Notes: a model not told the origin generated them from the letters alone. 64,000 bases of DNA from Malurus cyaneus samueli (GCA_009741485.1 CM019220.1:28687891-28751890), one strand, 5' to 3'; shown: positions 50,701 to 64,000, numbered from the stretch's first letter. Numbers and translations: made by a program.

Positions 50701-53700
50701 TTGGTGAAGATATAGGTACAGCTACACAATTCTGCCAACTCTTCCAAAAACTATTCTCTAAACCAGTAAGAAAAATCAGGAATGTGAGACTGCCTCCTTT
50801 TAAAAGCATGTAAGTGAGAAGAGACTAATAATAAACATTTGTGTGATATGATAATGGGGATGGGATGCAATGTAGGTTGGCTGGAGAGTCTGATAAGCAG
50901 TTTGATAAATGTGAAAAACATTCAACTCGGTTATCTTGATACTCTTACTGATATCAGCACTAACCTAGATAACTCACCCTGCTGAATTTTGTAAGGGTCC
51001 CTTCTTGTCTGGCTGACATGCATCAGCAGAACAGATAAAAGAGGATTTGTATCAGACTCAAATGTTTCTTAATTCTCATTCTCGATCACTGAGGCGTTGA
51101 GGATGACTCAAATGACTCAGTGTGTTTTGATTCCAGAAGTGTCACAGTATAGACTGCATGGCAACAGTTCAATCCTAAATTGCCCCTGGAAGCAGTGACA
51201 ACATAAAATCCATTTACGACTGAAGAATAGTAGAGATGCCAAGTGCCCATTTAGCACATTTATTATTAAAACAAATTGGTGTCAATTCCATGACTGAATA
51301 CATTTCCTTAAGTGGCCTGACTGCTTGAGGGAATTGTATTTTAATTACTTTCTGATAGAAGATTATGAAACCAATTCAGGCACAGAACTTAAGTATATGT
51401 CTCCCCTTCACTGAGAAAACCTGAAAAAGAGAAGTGAAGGAATACTTTCCAAACTGTCTACCAATTTCAGGAATTTCAGTTTGAGCTTCCAGGTTACTGT
51501 ACCCTGAAGGAACTTGAACATTTGTACCGAATCCATCAACTATTACCTGAAGCACAAGTAGCTGCTGCCTAGATTATAGGCAGTAACCTAAACTTAAACT
51601 TAGACCTAAACTTAAAAAAGAGCTGTTAGGCACTAACAGTATGATTTCATATGATGAAAGATGCCTGAATTCAGTGCAACTGAAAATGATTGCTTGTCAG
51701 GTGAAATAACTCTGCAGTTCATGGGACAGGAAGCTAGGGTGACTCATTAGTCACATTGGAAAATAATTGATTCCACACAATTCCATTTCCAGCAATGGAA
51801 CAGCTCAAGGATGAGGATATTCTCCTTTTGGAAAAAAACAGAAAGCAGACTGTGCTCCAGCATACTGAAGAGGTTAGACACTGAGTAATAATTACAGGGA
51901 ACTGAAAGAGCCTGAAAATATTTTCCCTGAACAGTTTTAGGTGAAAACAGAAAATCAGGATTGGGTTTTCAAAATGATCAACAAGGATAGCAATTACTTT
52001 TTTTCCCCCAGGGATTGAGTTTAAGGTCTCTTTTGGAGATGCAAAGCTGTACAGAACTCTGCCCTTTGTCCAGGAGAATCAGAGCTGAAATCCTTCATTT
52101 TATAGTATTTTCCTAAAAAGTAACTTACAGGACTCAACACTGAGCAAATCACCAATCCCCATCATTGAGGGCTTTCCATTTCTTATCACAGGTGTGAAAT
52201 CAAGAAAGAAAATCACTCCCTCAGTACCCCCTGGCAAAGACATCCAGGGGACAAAAATCCTGAGTAAAGCTGAATCCTTCAGCAAAAGAATTCACACAAC
52301 CAACCAGACACTTGCCATGTCACTCTGAAATATTACTAGCAGGGACAACATCCAAATCTCTGGAGTAGCACCAAAATCTTTATTGATTTCCCAATCATTA
52401 ATCCATGGAGCCATTCATGCTTTATTTCTGTCCTCCATGCTTATTTCAAAAAATACCTCTTTTTGAAACAGTCAGTCTGTAAATAAAAGCATTATACAAA
52501 GACTGTTAATGATGCATTAATTTATGAGTTCCTGTTAGGTCCTCTCATGGAATCTAAACTGCAGTGAACAGAATTATCCTGGAAATTATGAGTTAATATG
52601 TGTATTTGCTTCTGACACCTTTATTAAACTCAATAACAGCACATGCTAGCATATCATGTTATCATTTTAACACTGCATTACAGCAATTCTTCTAACTTTG
52701 CAAACAGTGACTTCTGGTTTTTACTCAGACCATTTTTTCTCTTCATTACCAAACACAGCAAGGAAAGGGAAATAATTCAAAATTAGGATACCACGTTAGA
52801 TATTTCCATCACAGGAAACATTCCTGATGAATTCTTTTCTACCTCATTTCTGCAACCAAAACATCACCAAGAATGTAGTTTAATTTCAAAGGACAAAATC
52901 TGATTTCAAAAGTGTAAAGGACACTGCAGTCATGCAGTTATAGCTCAGGAGTGTGAAATAAAAACATTGACTTGCGATAAGCAAGGGTACAAAAAGATTG
53001 ATAAATAGTTCTTGTTCATAGTTTCCCAGTCATTAAAAACTAAAACAATATCAAAAGTTTAGTTGCAAATTTTAAAACAATTTTTTTTCCCTAGGGTAAA
53101 TATCCTGAAATTTAAACTTGTGCTTAAAATATTGTGGCTTTAGAATATCAGGAGAAATACTGATAGAAGTAAAATCTACCTAGGACTTCAAGACTATGTT
53201 CATTTGCAGGTGATGACTTCTGACTGGAAAAACATTTCAACATTTAAAGATGGGAGGTTTTTTGAGACCATATTTAATTGTCAATAAATCACTATAGCAA
53301 ATCATTGGAAGGACTCAGTAAAGATAAAAATGTGCAGACTACATAAGAGACTGGTTGTATTTATTCCAGCTGAGAATTTATCTAGGAGAATTTCATCTGC
53401 AAAGAATATTGACAGAGGCTTCCATAGAATTAATATTTCAAATAATTTCCTTGTTCCATCCACACCTTTCTGCATTTGCCACTCTTCCACATTTAACACG
53501 GTAGTGTCAGCCTGTAGGAAAAGCTGCAGCTAATTTGTCTAGCGACCCTAATGAATGAAACAAATTATTCTATTTACTTGAGCAGCTTTCTGATTCAACA
53601 GCAATTTTCTCGGCACAGCAATTTCACTGCAGTTCCAGTGCAGAGAAGTATTTTCAGCCAATGTTTAGTCATTCCCACAAGTGCTATTAAACACTGTTAG

Positions 53701-54654
53701 TCACACACCAGCCATCCGTATCTTACAACAGTCCAATCTTGTATTAAGAAATAAATATGTTATGGGGAAAGTCAGGGAAAAAATAACAGAGAAATATTAC
53801 TGAATATTCCAAGGCAGTCTATAAACTGAATAAGATTCCACAAGAATAGCTTGGGTACCTTTTTGAAATAAAATGTTAAAACCATTGCTTGTTGTTTATA
53901 TTTGACATTTGAGTATTTTCTGTCATGATGTGTAGATAATATTCATTTATCCAAAACCATATAATTACAAAGCAAGGCAGAGAATTAATGAATAAAAGCC
54001 TTAATATTGCACTCAGTTTATCCTCACGAAAGCAGAAATAGCAGTCTTAGATTGGAAGTGAGCTATAGGGCAACACATTTGTGAGACAGATTTAATTGTG
54101 TAATTATATTAAAGGAGAAACTCAAGGTTAAATGCTCGAAAGTTAGTCCTCAGCAGAAAGAGTTTGGGGTAAATAGGCATCATGAAATCATATGAATATT
54201 ATGATTTTGAATTTTTTTCTGTTCTGATATTGTTGGGTACCTCTCATAATTTAATATTTGACTCCTCTTTCTGTGTTCTATTTTAGGTTTAAAAAAAGTT
54301 AGGAGTAATTCATGATTTGGATATACAATTTATACTTACAAACTCATCTCTTTCACAAGCTGATATTATTTTATTTGCATAAAATCTTTCTGTACACAAC
54401 TTTGTTACAGTTTTAATAAACAGGCATTTTTTTCTCCCCAAAGTCTCTTTTCCATAAATAATAATAGGCTGAAATAAACATAGCTTAAATGGTGTTTTAA
54501 ATTCACCTGTGCTTAGAATGCAATAAATTAAATAAAACCAGAATTCGTCTGCGAGCATAGTCCTGTGTATGCATTGCATACAAAAAAGAGAACAAAAAAA
54601 CTTTTTTCAAGATATCACTAAGATGCAACTTGGTATCTGAAGCATGGAGTGCTT
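44780..54654. other. Unique non-coding sequence, no named gene
   Basis: It holds a T16 run at 49351-49366, an octamer at 45250-45257 and an 18-bp-period repeat of CCTAAACTTAAA at 51587 and 51605. An exon-like minus-strand segment at 52129-52230 is described in the findings. A lysine/arginine-rich frame at 49477-49707 (+) reflects an A-rich patch. No transposon was recognised. Confidence 0.55.
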
Positions 54655-54710
54655 TTCTGAATCCATATTCTGAATCCACATTGTGAATCCATATTGTGAA
54701 TCCGTATTCT
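54655..54710. repeat. 13-bp tandem repeat, 4.3 copies
   Basis: The units are TTCTGAATCCATA, TTCTGAATCCACA, TTGTGAATCCATA and TTGTGAATCCGTA, followed by TTCT. Single-base differences between units show the array is not brand new. On the minus strand it gives a repeating GFTIWIHN-like peptide in an open frame (54503-54766) that is otherwise not gene-like. Confidence 0.93.
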
Positions 54711-57700
54711 CTGCCACCCTTGAGCCCTGGCACTCCACATCTCCTCAGGCTACACAAAACCACCACCCTAATTCACAAAAGTGACTCTCTGAGAAACACT
54801 GTTCTGATTCCTACTGTTAGTTTGTCACTTTAATATTACCTGACACCAAATTCTAGTGCCAACCTAGATGCTGAACACATATGAATGGCTCAAAATCACT
54901 TATGGGATGGGGAAATACGAACAATAAGTTAGGGGAAATTCCAATTTCATCTACTTCTTAATGACAGGTTTTGCAAGGCTGCCTTTGAGGGTGTGTTCAT
55001 CTCCTTTGAGAGGTACTGACTAGCATCATAGAGCACTGTCAGTGTTTATTACCAGACAAAAGACATTTAAAGCTTTACATACTGCTGAAATTGTAGTTTC
55101 TGCCTCATCGTGGTTTGACATCTCTGACAGAGGATTTACAGAGGGCTTAGAAATTAATCTTTCAATGGATTGGTCATGTCACCCACAGAGCTGGATCCCA
55201 GAGAGGTGGCAAACATGCACAGCAGTTCCCTAAAACAGAAAAATATTTCTACACCCTAGAAATCTCTAAGTCCTGACAGTAATTTAATGCATTCCTGATG
55301 TTAATTATTAAGAAGTCACAACGGAAAACCAATACTTTTCTACTAAAATACCAGTGACATTTGCTCTGAAAGTGTTTGCACATGCAGAATTCATTTGTAT
55401 AAACCAAGATGCTCTTCAGGATCATATCTGCACTAATTATAGAATATAAAGGGGCTGCTAAGAGATCACACTTCCTACTGCTAAAATACAGCTCCAGACT
55501 TACTGGAGTTTCATGGTGACTTTGGGGGAGCTGGTCACAAGGGGAGACAAGGGGCTGAATATGCATCTTCTGCAAATCCTTTAAATTTCTGATGCAAAAG
55601 ACATGCAGCAAAAAATCTCCAGAGAGATAACTCCCCTTACACAGCCCTACTCCACGGAATTGCAGGGCTGGAGACAGCAAATGGCATTTTGGGCATCAGG
55701 CAATGAAGATTGTTTAGGAGTCTCTGTTTAAGGCAGACGTTTGGAGTGGGTTTCATTTATCCTTTCTTACCTCTGACAGATAAAAGCATTTGCATTTCAC
55801 AATTCTGAAAGTTCCTCTTGTTCTACTGACAATATGATCAACGTGATAATTGAAAACCTATCAATTCACTAACCAGTTTCTTCTAAGCACTTGGAATCCA
55901 TGTTATTTTCATTTTCCTTCAAAGGTTCAAGAATGTGCCTAAGTCTGGAGAACTACCCAGCAATTCTATTAAAATTCTTTAGCGTTAAAATGTTTATGGA
56001 AGCTTCATCAAGTACTATTGATAGTAATTAATTAGACAATGAATTTGAGCAGCAGATAGTAATTCGATTTGTGCTTTAAAGAAAAACTATTTGCATGATA
56101 CAGAAATACATGTACTTAAAAGAACTGATGCCAGGAGAATTTTAAATTAAACTGTCTTAATATATTACTGGTATATCACACCGTTTAATGGGATTTATTG
56201 CCAGATTTTCCTCTTAGAATGTTAAGTCAAATATTGGTATAGACACCTTATTATTTTATACATACAATTTGACACTAAGTATTTAATTTCAATTTCTTCA
56301 CCCAGACGTGAACTTCCAAAGATCCTTTGCCAGTAACCTCAGTTATTGCCACACTCAACACAGGCAGCTAATATAAACAGAATTAAATATTTAGTTGTGT
56401 TTGATTTCACATATTCAGTGTTTCCATTTTTGGTAAGTTGTAGTACATATGTAAATATGCCAGACTAAGTGGAAAATATGGGAAGTGGTGGCATGATACC
56501 CACTGGAAAACATTTAATTCTTTTCTCCCTCTCTTATTCAAGTGTGTTTTACATAGCACACATCACCAAGCTGTCTTTTTATTGGCTTTAGTAAACCTTC
56601 AAACACAAACACTTTCAGAAAATAACCTATAAATGGAAAGGTGAACTCGATATATTAGACTGAAGTACTGCAAATCTTACCTGTGAAACTCTACAGCACA
56701 CAGGAAGTCATACAAACCCCTCAGCTAGAAAGCACAGGACCAAATGAAAATAATGAAGATTTTACAATTCAGTTTTACAGTTTAAACTCAATTTACTACA
56801 TTTAAATAGTTCCAAAGTCCTGTCACAGTACTGTTGTGTGTTGTGCCTTGATCACAAACAGCTGTGACCCACATTAGGGCTCCAAGTGAAGGAAATGCTG
56901 GAGAGTTTCTTTTAAAATCAGTTTAGAAATGCAAGACTATTATCAGAGGCAGCAGCTATCATCAGGACCAGCCATTAACTATTCACAGGAAAGAAGGAAG
57001 ATCAGATCTTTTCAATGAAGAAAACATTTTAGAAAAATGTTTATGTGGTAATCATGGCAAAAATCCAGAGCTCTTCTCTTAGTGTAATATCGATTTCTCT
57101 ACCAGAATGGTCAGGACAGGAGCAGGTTTGAACTTCCTGCTATGCTGTATGTTAAAAAATCAGCACACCTGTTAAAAAGAACACAACATGCTGAAAAGCA
57201 TATTTTTGGTCCATGGACCAAAATAACCTTCTGTTGACTAGTAATTAAAAAAAAATATATAATTGGTGTGCTCTCCCCCTAAGGAGAGACCAATTTTCTT
57301 GCAATTCCCCACATAGTTACAGGGGAAAAAATAAATTCCAACCAAAGAACCCATTTTTAGTTCAAGGGCTTGCAGAGCTGATTTGCCATATATTTTTAAG
57401 TTGCTCATGTGAAATTTTCCATTTTGGACATTTAGGGCTAGTGAATTTTTTAAACACATCTTTCATTTCTTTTTTATCATATCCATTGTAGACTGTGTCC
57501 ATAGTTTGAAATTATTTTGGAATCTAAGGAAAATTCTCTTCTTTGTTTTTTCTGATTTATTTCCATCACCTAAAATATTCTAATTGGAAAAAAAAAAAAA
57601 TTTGGTATTCAGTTTACTGAATTCAGTTTGCAGATGGATTCTCTCATTTTACCTCTCGTTTTCTCATCCATGTGTTCTTGTTTGCCATGATGGACTGCTC

Positions 57701-60631
57701 AGGCTGATCATTTGCTCTGTGAAATCTGCTGGCTACTGGAGGAAAATACCACTGTCACTCAGGAAAGTGACTTTCCTACAAAATTTTCTCAGGGAAACAC
57801 AAGAACACGCCAACAAAGTACTTCCCCATTTTGCAGATGCAAAAATTGAAACAAAATCCAAAATGCTTGAGCTAGTCACAATGACAGGCTTAAAAAGAGA
57901 GATTTACATCCAAGCCTAATTTCAAATCTAGTCAACTAACGGGATTTCATAATGTCAAATGTTGAATTTATAGGTAGTAAATTGGTTCTTTCAAGCAATA
58001 TGAGCAATAACGTGCACTGAGTGCTGTTGGAGTTTGCCCACTGATTCAGAGGCGTAAGACACTAATGTATATCAGACTATTTTTTCATTATTTAATCTTC
58101 TTTCTTTATGATCCCAATCTGGTGTACCCTGAATTCAAAAGAAGCAGATCAATGACTTCAAGGGGCATTCATTCAGCTGCAGAGCTGTGATAAGGCTCAT
58201 TTCACAGAGCAGGCAAATGTCAGCACCAGGGAGTGAGGGAGGAGCATCACCACCAGCCTGTCTGAAGGGTCCTGCTGCCTTCAGCCCTTCCCCAAAATGA
58301 GCCAAATGCTCTCCTGCCCATCCCTAAGTGCCCTCTAGAAGGGCTTTTCCAGTCCTGAGGAAGGAAACATTAAACTCTGTATTTTGTACACAGCCTCTCC
58401 CTCATTAGAGTATTTTGCATCATTTAATACTGCAGTTTTTTGTAACTATTGTTCATTGCCTATTGTATCAAATAGTGTCCCCTTTTCATAGCAGCCATTG
58501 ATCATAGCTGAGAGAAGACAGCAATTCAATGACATTAATAACCATAAAACAAAAATATTAGCTTGGAAGAGCTACTTCATTCACACAGTGCTAATACCAT
58601 CCTGATGCTGTACCTGTGGATGGTTAAATGAATATTTAACTTAATCTATAGAAGTGCAGAATTTATATATATATAAAGCAAAATCAGAACTTGTATCTTG
58701 TCCCCTGGAGCACTAAGCAAAAGAGCAGATGTTATATGCATTCATATATAAATATAATTGAGAATAGGCAATTCTTTTGGTTCAAAACTGGAAACTCTCT
58801 TTTCTTGCACTTTGGGAACCCAGCTGAGATAAATAATCTGCATGGAAAGAGAAACTACTTTTTCCAGTCTTGAAAGATCTATCCATTTCAAAAAGGAAAA
58901 GATGGTGGCACAACAGCAAAAACCCCTGAACAATCACCCCTTGCTGCTGTATCTCAGGAAAAATCACAGAATTAAAAAGCACTTTGATCACTAAAGTTAA
59001 ACTCTCAGGCCTCATTCCAAAATTATAAAAAAATTATTGAATAGATTGATTAAAAGCATTAGAATTAACAACCTTAAAGACAATGAAAGTTGTTGAAATA
59101 TGAAAAGAAATCGAATTCAGCATGTGTTTGACAGAAGTAGTCTTTCAAGAGAAATCATTCAAGTTTGGTTTGGAGCCATAAATACTGAGACCTATAATTG
59201 CACAATATTGATGTTCAAGACCCCTTTTAAAAATGGGGAAACTTGTACATTTGCATCTCTTACAGCATAATTCAAATTCAATTCTACCATAACACTGTCT
59301 TTTATTGTTTTAAAATGTTTCTTGTAGAAATCTGAGACTTGCTACTAATTAAACATTTGATAAAATAAAAACCCTTATTAACATTTAGTCTAAATCTGAG
59401 CTTCAATTCATGTTTCTTTCACAATTGCTTAACTGATCTCAGTGGAGCTCCCTAAATTTACACTGTTTAATGAAGATTAATTCTAGACTCCAACTGGTGC
59501 CAAACTGACAGTCTAGAGAGAAACAAAAACTTTCTATTTGTCTAACAGAGAGGGCATAGAAAACTTCTCACTCTGGTTGGTCTTGGATTTGAGCCTTGTT
59601 CCTCCTTCTCATCAAAGAAAGACTTGATCTAAAGGCAAGGGATAAAACTGCATCCTCACTGAGGTCCTTGAAGCCAGAATTTTCCATAAAGAGCTTGGCT
59701 TTCAAATGATCAAGTCCCCAGGCAGCATGAAGCTAACAGAGGTGCAGTTACAATTGCATTTTACTACTTTTGGTTCATAGCTAAATACAAAAACATTTTA
59801 CAAAGGCAGCAAGTTGCACTGTTAAGTTAAGCAGTAAGTTTATTCTGGTTTATTCAAAAGCAGAATAAATTGCTCAGTGTAAACAGCAGCCTGAAACACT
59901 GACACTGTTTATTCTGGAACCTTTGTAACACCAATGGCCTTTAAAAGGAACTGGTGCTTCCAGTGATTGTACAGGACTGGTTTAAATTTTTGCCAGTTCC
60001 CCTTGATAAAAAGGCACTGGTCAAGTTAGGGTTCTAACTTTTGGTCTCTTTGGTTTTAATGAAAAGGATTTGTTGGAGTGATCTAACACACTCCATCTCC
60101 TAGCAACTAAATTAACAATTACTTAAGTAACTTAAAACACTGTCCTGTGAGCCCATATCTGGGACAGGGGAGAACATTGGTATTCTGCAGCACCAGCAGG
60201 GAACTCTGGGTCCTTTCCCTCTTGGTGACACTGCTGCAAAGGTTGTACCTGGCACAATTCCTTCCTGGCATGTTTGCATTGCCGGAAATAACGTGACAGG
60301 ATTGCTTTGCATTTGCTCCTTTGCTGCCCCTGTGACAAAAGCGCTGCCACTGTGGATGCAAATGAGGCAGCAAGGACAAACAGCTTCACTTCACCTCGCT
60401 AAAAACCTTCTCATGCTTCCCTGCACAATGTCCTGTTTGCCTCAGGAGTGAACCAGGATGTTCAGAAAACACAGCAGCACCCAGTACAGCAGAAAAGAAG
60501 TTGTTGGCTTGGGAATGAGCAGCTGTTGTTGTGACCCAGGTGCACACACAGGTGAACAGAGCAAGAGAAGCAAAAACTGGAAAATTTCAAAGTGTAGCTC
60601 ACATTATTGATACTGTAATGAAATACAGCAG
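54711..60631. other. Unique non-coding sequence, no named gene
   Basis: The minus strand is open for about 143 codons at 55249-55680, from a TTG and without recognised content. Other items are A13 at 57588-57600, a (TA)n run near 58662-58675 and octamer motifs at 54373-54380 (before the array), 55798-55805, 56089-56096, 59249-59256 and 60356-60363. A richer block at 60130-60390 has three overlapping minus-strand frames. Confidence 0.55.
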
Positions 60632-60690
60632 TACAGGAAACTGAGGCACAAACTGCATGAGTCACTTAAATTGCCTGTCACATTAGATAC
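60632..60690 (-). repeat. Possible MIR-like ancient SINE fragment
   Basis: The plus strand reads ACAGGAAACTGAGGCACA, then, after about nine bases, AGTCACTTAAATTGCCTGTCACA. This follows the reverse complement of the MIR body (GATGAGGAAACTGAGGCACAG, then TTAAGTAACTTGCCCAAGGTCACA) with several changes. The first 15 bases are the most convincing part. Chance similarity over so short a span cannot be excluded. Confidence 0.4.
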
Positions 60691-63600
60691 TTCCAGAGAA
60701 GAAACTTAAAGCTCAAGGGAATAAAAGGGTATATTCTGCAAAGCCCACCTAAATCTTATCGACAGAATCTCACATTACATGTACCACACACAAGAAACGA
60801 AGCATCAATAATCTTTAATCCACATAAAAGACTTGGTGTGAAAGCAGTTTCAGTCAGACTAATTTGACAAAACTAGGCTGCATTGTCAACTTTTTAAAAG
60901 CTGTGCAGGACTTTTCTATTTAGATAAACGTACTGTATTCATTAAAGTTTTCCTTAAGTGGAAAGAAAAATCACATCAACCTGATACAAAGTGGAACATT
61001 ATGTGGTCACACAGCAGAAGGGCAATAAAAAGACACAGAATCAGAAGAGACAGACAAGATCTGGGTGACAAAAACACCAGTTACAGTATTTCTTCCCTCA
61101 GACGTTATAGCTATTCTATACACCCTAAATTAGGCAATAAGGCATTTGACCTTGGAAAGAATTAGCTCCAGCATAGAGCAACATTTCCTGGAATAAAAAT
61201 TTACAGCTCCAGCCTGAGAGTTTTCACAAAGGAGGCCCTGGCAGGCAGTCCCAAGGGTGCAGCACTACCCAGTGCCAGCATGGAGGTGGTGTGGCAGAAA
61301 CTGGGAAATATCAGTAGAAAATGTAAAAGTCAACAGAGTGGATTATTCTGCCCATAAACCGAACCCATGCCTGGTCTCATGGAGTCTTTACAGTGAACTC
61401 CAGATTTGGTAGCTCTGAGTGGCTGTGATAGAAGCAGCAAATAATGCTGCAAAATAACATGATGGTGATGCAGAGAGATGAAAACCCAAGTGCCCATCCT
61501 ACCATCCCTCAGGGCTACCAAAATGCAGCAGCTGCATGTACCTGTCACTCAGGTACCCTCCCCTAAAACTCCAAACTCAACAGGGGCCAAGATAATACTC
61601 AGAGTGGTACAAACTCCACAACCAGATTCTATGAATTGAAAAAGATACATCTAGAGCCAAAATGAAACAGGCATGGGAATCTCTTGTAGGAAGCTCTTCT
61701 GTATTGAAGATTAAAAAGGGATGAGCAAATAGAGCCCTCAGGCTACCTCTGCATTTGATGCTGAGCAAATAGTGGCATGCATAAATTTGTGATGTTTGCC
61801 CTGTCTTTCCCCCTGTTCATTAATCAAGTTGCTTAATGATAACAGTATATTTCAGTCTTCTTCTGCTAGAAAAATGCTGATCATTTTTGGTAATTATTTC
61901 CTAAACTGAGTCCAGAAATTGTGAAAGATGCAAGATTGATTTCACTGTGTTTGCCAGCTGCTGAGAAGACAGCAGGACTTGAGCCAAGGCAGAGGACTAA
62001 TTCCACTGCTCATTGCTGCAGATAAACACCCAGAGCAGAGCCCTCTGCTCTCACAGCCATAAGTCAATCACAAGTTTGCTCTTTGCTACACTCCCAGCCT
62101 GGCAATTATAAGCAAACTAACTTCATTTCTCGCTAGACATCCCATTTTTGCCATGAATGCCCAGCAGCTTTCACATCTTCATTTCCATCCCTCAAAGGAA
62201 GGTAAACAGGAATCTTTGGAGAGGTGTTTTATTTCAAGGTGTTGCTCCCTAAGGACACTCTGCCCATCTCTGCCTGTGCACACCTTTCTATTCTCATTTT
62301 TAATGAGCTGCATCAACTCTGCTTTTCAGCACCTTAATAATTATTTTCCACACTATGACACCTTAATAACAACCACAGACAGGGAAATGTAGCCATGAAG
62401 AATGCACAGCTTGATATTTTAGTGACATATATGTTTTCTGTGTGAACTTTAAACAAACACAAAGACTTCAGAGTGATATATTCACCTAAGAGAGTAGAAA
62501 GTAGCACTTTTGCTGCACCAAAGTTTTCCAGGGGATTTATAGGGCAGTTCATGACTCGAACAGACGATTGAAGAAGTCTTCCCCAGTTGCCAGATTTTAC
62601 ATCTAAGTTCATTACTGTTGTGATGTGACTTGTTCAGAAACAATCTGATTGGTGTCTTTAAGCCTCAGCTGCCTGTCAAGTTCAGCTGTATTTTAATGGA
62701 GTCTGTGAAAAACTTCTACAGACTCAACAAAACTGGAAAAAAATATACTTTATAGAAGTGGATAAAATGACCAAACAGACATAAAATTCAAATCACCCAA
62801 TATAAAAAAAAAAACCACATTACAAGAAATTGTGTGTAGAGATCATAATCTGAAAATATATAAATAATGCAATTGTATTTCTATATTTTAAGCAAGTAGA
62901 CGGTATAATTTTTTTTTTTTCTGAACAATCCTAAGGAGAAGCATCAATAGATACGGTTGAAAAGAAAAAATTAAATTTCTCAATTACTTTCTATTTTTTG
63001 ATAGTCAAACAATTGTTAATTTGAGTTTTATAGCCAGATTTCTCCTCTTTCTTTTCTTTAAGATTTTTTCATTTCAGTGAACCATCTAACTTGATATTTC
63101 ATGCACAATGGGCTATCTGGCAAGAAGCTGAACAGTTTTGCCTACTTTAGTCACATAATGTAGGTCAGTGGCTCAAGATCCAAAGAAACATTACAGGTGC
63201 TCTATTATTTTCACATCCCTCACTACATAAAGCTGAGAGTGTAGTACATGGTGATTTCTGAGCTCAGCAATGACATGTACCAATTACCTGACTAAACACA
63301 GATGGTTCTAAATAACATCCCATCGGCAAAAACCTGATGGCCCTAAATAAAATCTCAGCTGTCCACCACAAGGAGCAGCGTTGGAAAGAGCAAAGCTCAA
63401 CTCTGGCAAGTGCGTCACTAGAAATGCAGCCTAACAATAAACAAACTTAATTTAGTTCTAGCACCCTTCAAAATGTTTCATAGGGTTTATTCTCTGTTTA
63501 ACTAGCAGAGGTTCACATAGCTGCAGATACACATCCATTGATGGTACCCCCCAATCCATTTATTTCTGCTTTTCAGTGAACAAAATAAGCTGAATGCTTT

Positions 63601-64000
63601 TGCTCCTAGAGTAGTAAAGAGATATTTCAGCTAGAATGGTAAAGTTATGAAAGAAAAACATATCCAAACAGATTCTGCTTTCATTTGAGAGAGTCACCTG
63701 GGCTGTTCATTTTACAGCTATAAAAATGCCATCTAATTTTGGTCCATACAGAGGGCTTCCAAAAACATTGTGAGAATTCAGGCTAGGCAGAATGAATAAA
63801 GAAAATGAAGCTCCAAGTCTCAGCCACTCAGGGTACTGCAACCACTGAGAATTTAACTCAGTTCTCAGATTTGACTGCTCAAAGGTTCAGGAGGCTGCTG
63901 TGTAGGTCAGGTGGGTTATTACAGGTAAACATTTTGGCTAAAATGAGGCTAAGCTGAGCACTTTTGTTCCAGCTGCATTGCCTCCCAATGCCTACACAAC
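60691..64000. other. Unique A+T-rich non-coding sequence
   Basis: It holds T12 at 62909-62920 and scattered A-runs. The open frames near 61330-61768 (-) and 62153-62612 (both strands) have no recognisable domains. No transposon or RNA gene was identified up to the end of the window. Confidence 0.6.

Noticed and set aside
50692..50763. Possible plus-strand exon between TTTCTTAG and A|GTAAGA
   Set aside because: The segment is short, its translation is unremarkable and it has no support beyond common splice-like words.
60132..60389. Minus-strand frame whose translation begins like a signal peptide and is Cys-containing
   Set aside because: It starts at GTG, not ATG. Three different minus-strand frames are open over the same richer block, and no family is recognisable.
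1..64000. Endogenous retrovirus or paired LTRs
   Set aside because: No pair of long direct repeats, no primer-binding site and no gag/pol-like motif was seen. The only longer duplicate found is 62 bp.
1..64000. CRISPR array, bacterial operon or phage content
   Set aside because: There are no regularly spaced identical repeats with unique spacers and no dense coding. Composition and repeats are those of a vertebrate genome.

Overview
The window looks like a piece of bird nuclear genome, most likely from a songbird (oscine passerine). Two dispersed repeats carry the identification. One is the 3' end of a CR1 LINE (about 15650-15826, + strand) with the wording typical of passerine CR1 copies. 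The other is a short SINE on the minus strand (about 14962-15102) that joins a tRNA-Ile(AAU)-like head to a CR1-like 3' tail, the structure described for the zebra finch TguSINE1 group. The rest is A+T-rich, visibly CpG-poor and contains very few transposons, which fits a gene-poor intergenic region or a very large intron in a bird.

I find no protein-coding gene I can name, no functional tRNA, no rRNA, no CRISPR array and no bacterial-style operon. The open frames are short and scattered over all six frames. Many open only at TTG or GTG, and none shows a domain I recognise. A few open stretches look less random than the rest: minus strand 820-1125, minus 17572-17799, plus 32107-32682, minus 52129-52230 with splice-like borders, and minus 55249-55680. 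They are treated as findings or low-confidence entries, not as genes.

Layout: 1-8.3 kb is unique A+T-rich sequence with one richer patch at 0.54-1.11 kb. A decayed MIR-like tRNA-SINE fragment lies near 8.34-8.42 kb. From 8.4 to 15 kb the sequence is unique, ending in the SINE/CR1 pair (14.96-15.83 kb). From 15.8 to 28.5 kb it is unique DNA with homopolymer runs, an (AG)10 microsatellite, a 30-bp-period direct repeat and a 25-bp minisatellite. At 28.51 and 29.31 kb there is a sharply bounded 62-bp segment present twice in the same orientation with 60 of 62 bases identical. This is the most unusual structure in the window. From 29.4 to 64 kb there is unique DNA with small tandem repeats (37.10, 44.73, 54.66 kb), a perfect 20-bp palindrome (33.50 kb), an A/T mirror-like block (30.73 kb), an AT-rich dinucleotide tract (43.53 kb) and a second MIR-like fragment (60.63 kb).

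No genes act together here in any way I can see. Regulatory content such as conserved non-coding elements may exist but cannot be shown from one sequence. All repeat assignments come from reading and memory of consensus features; no alignment or database search was run.
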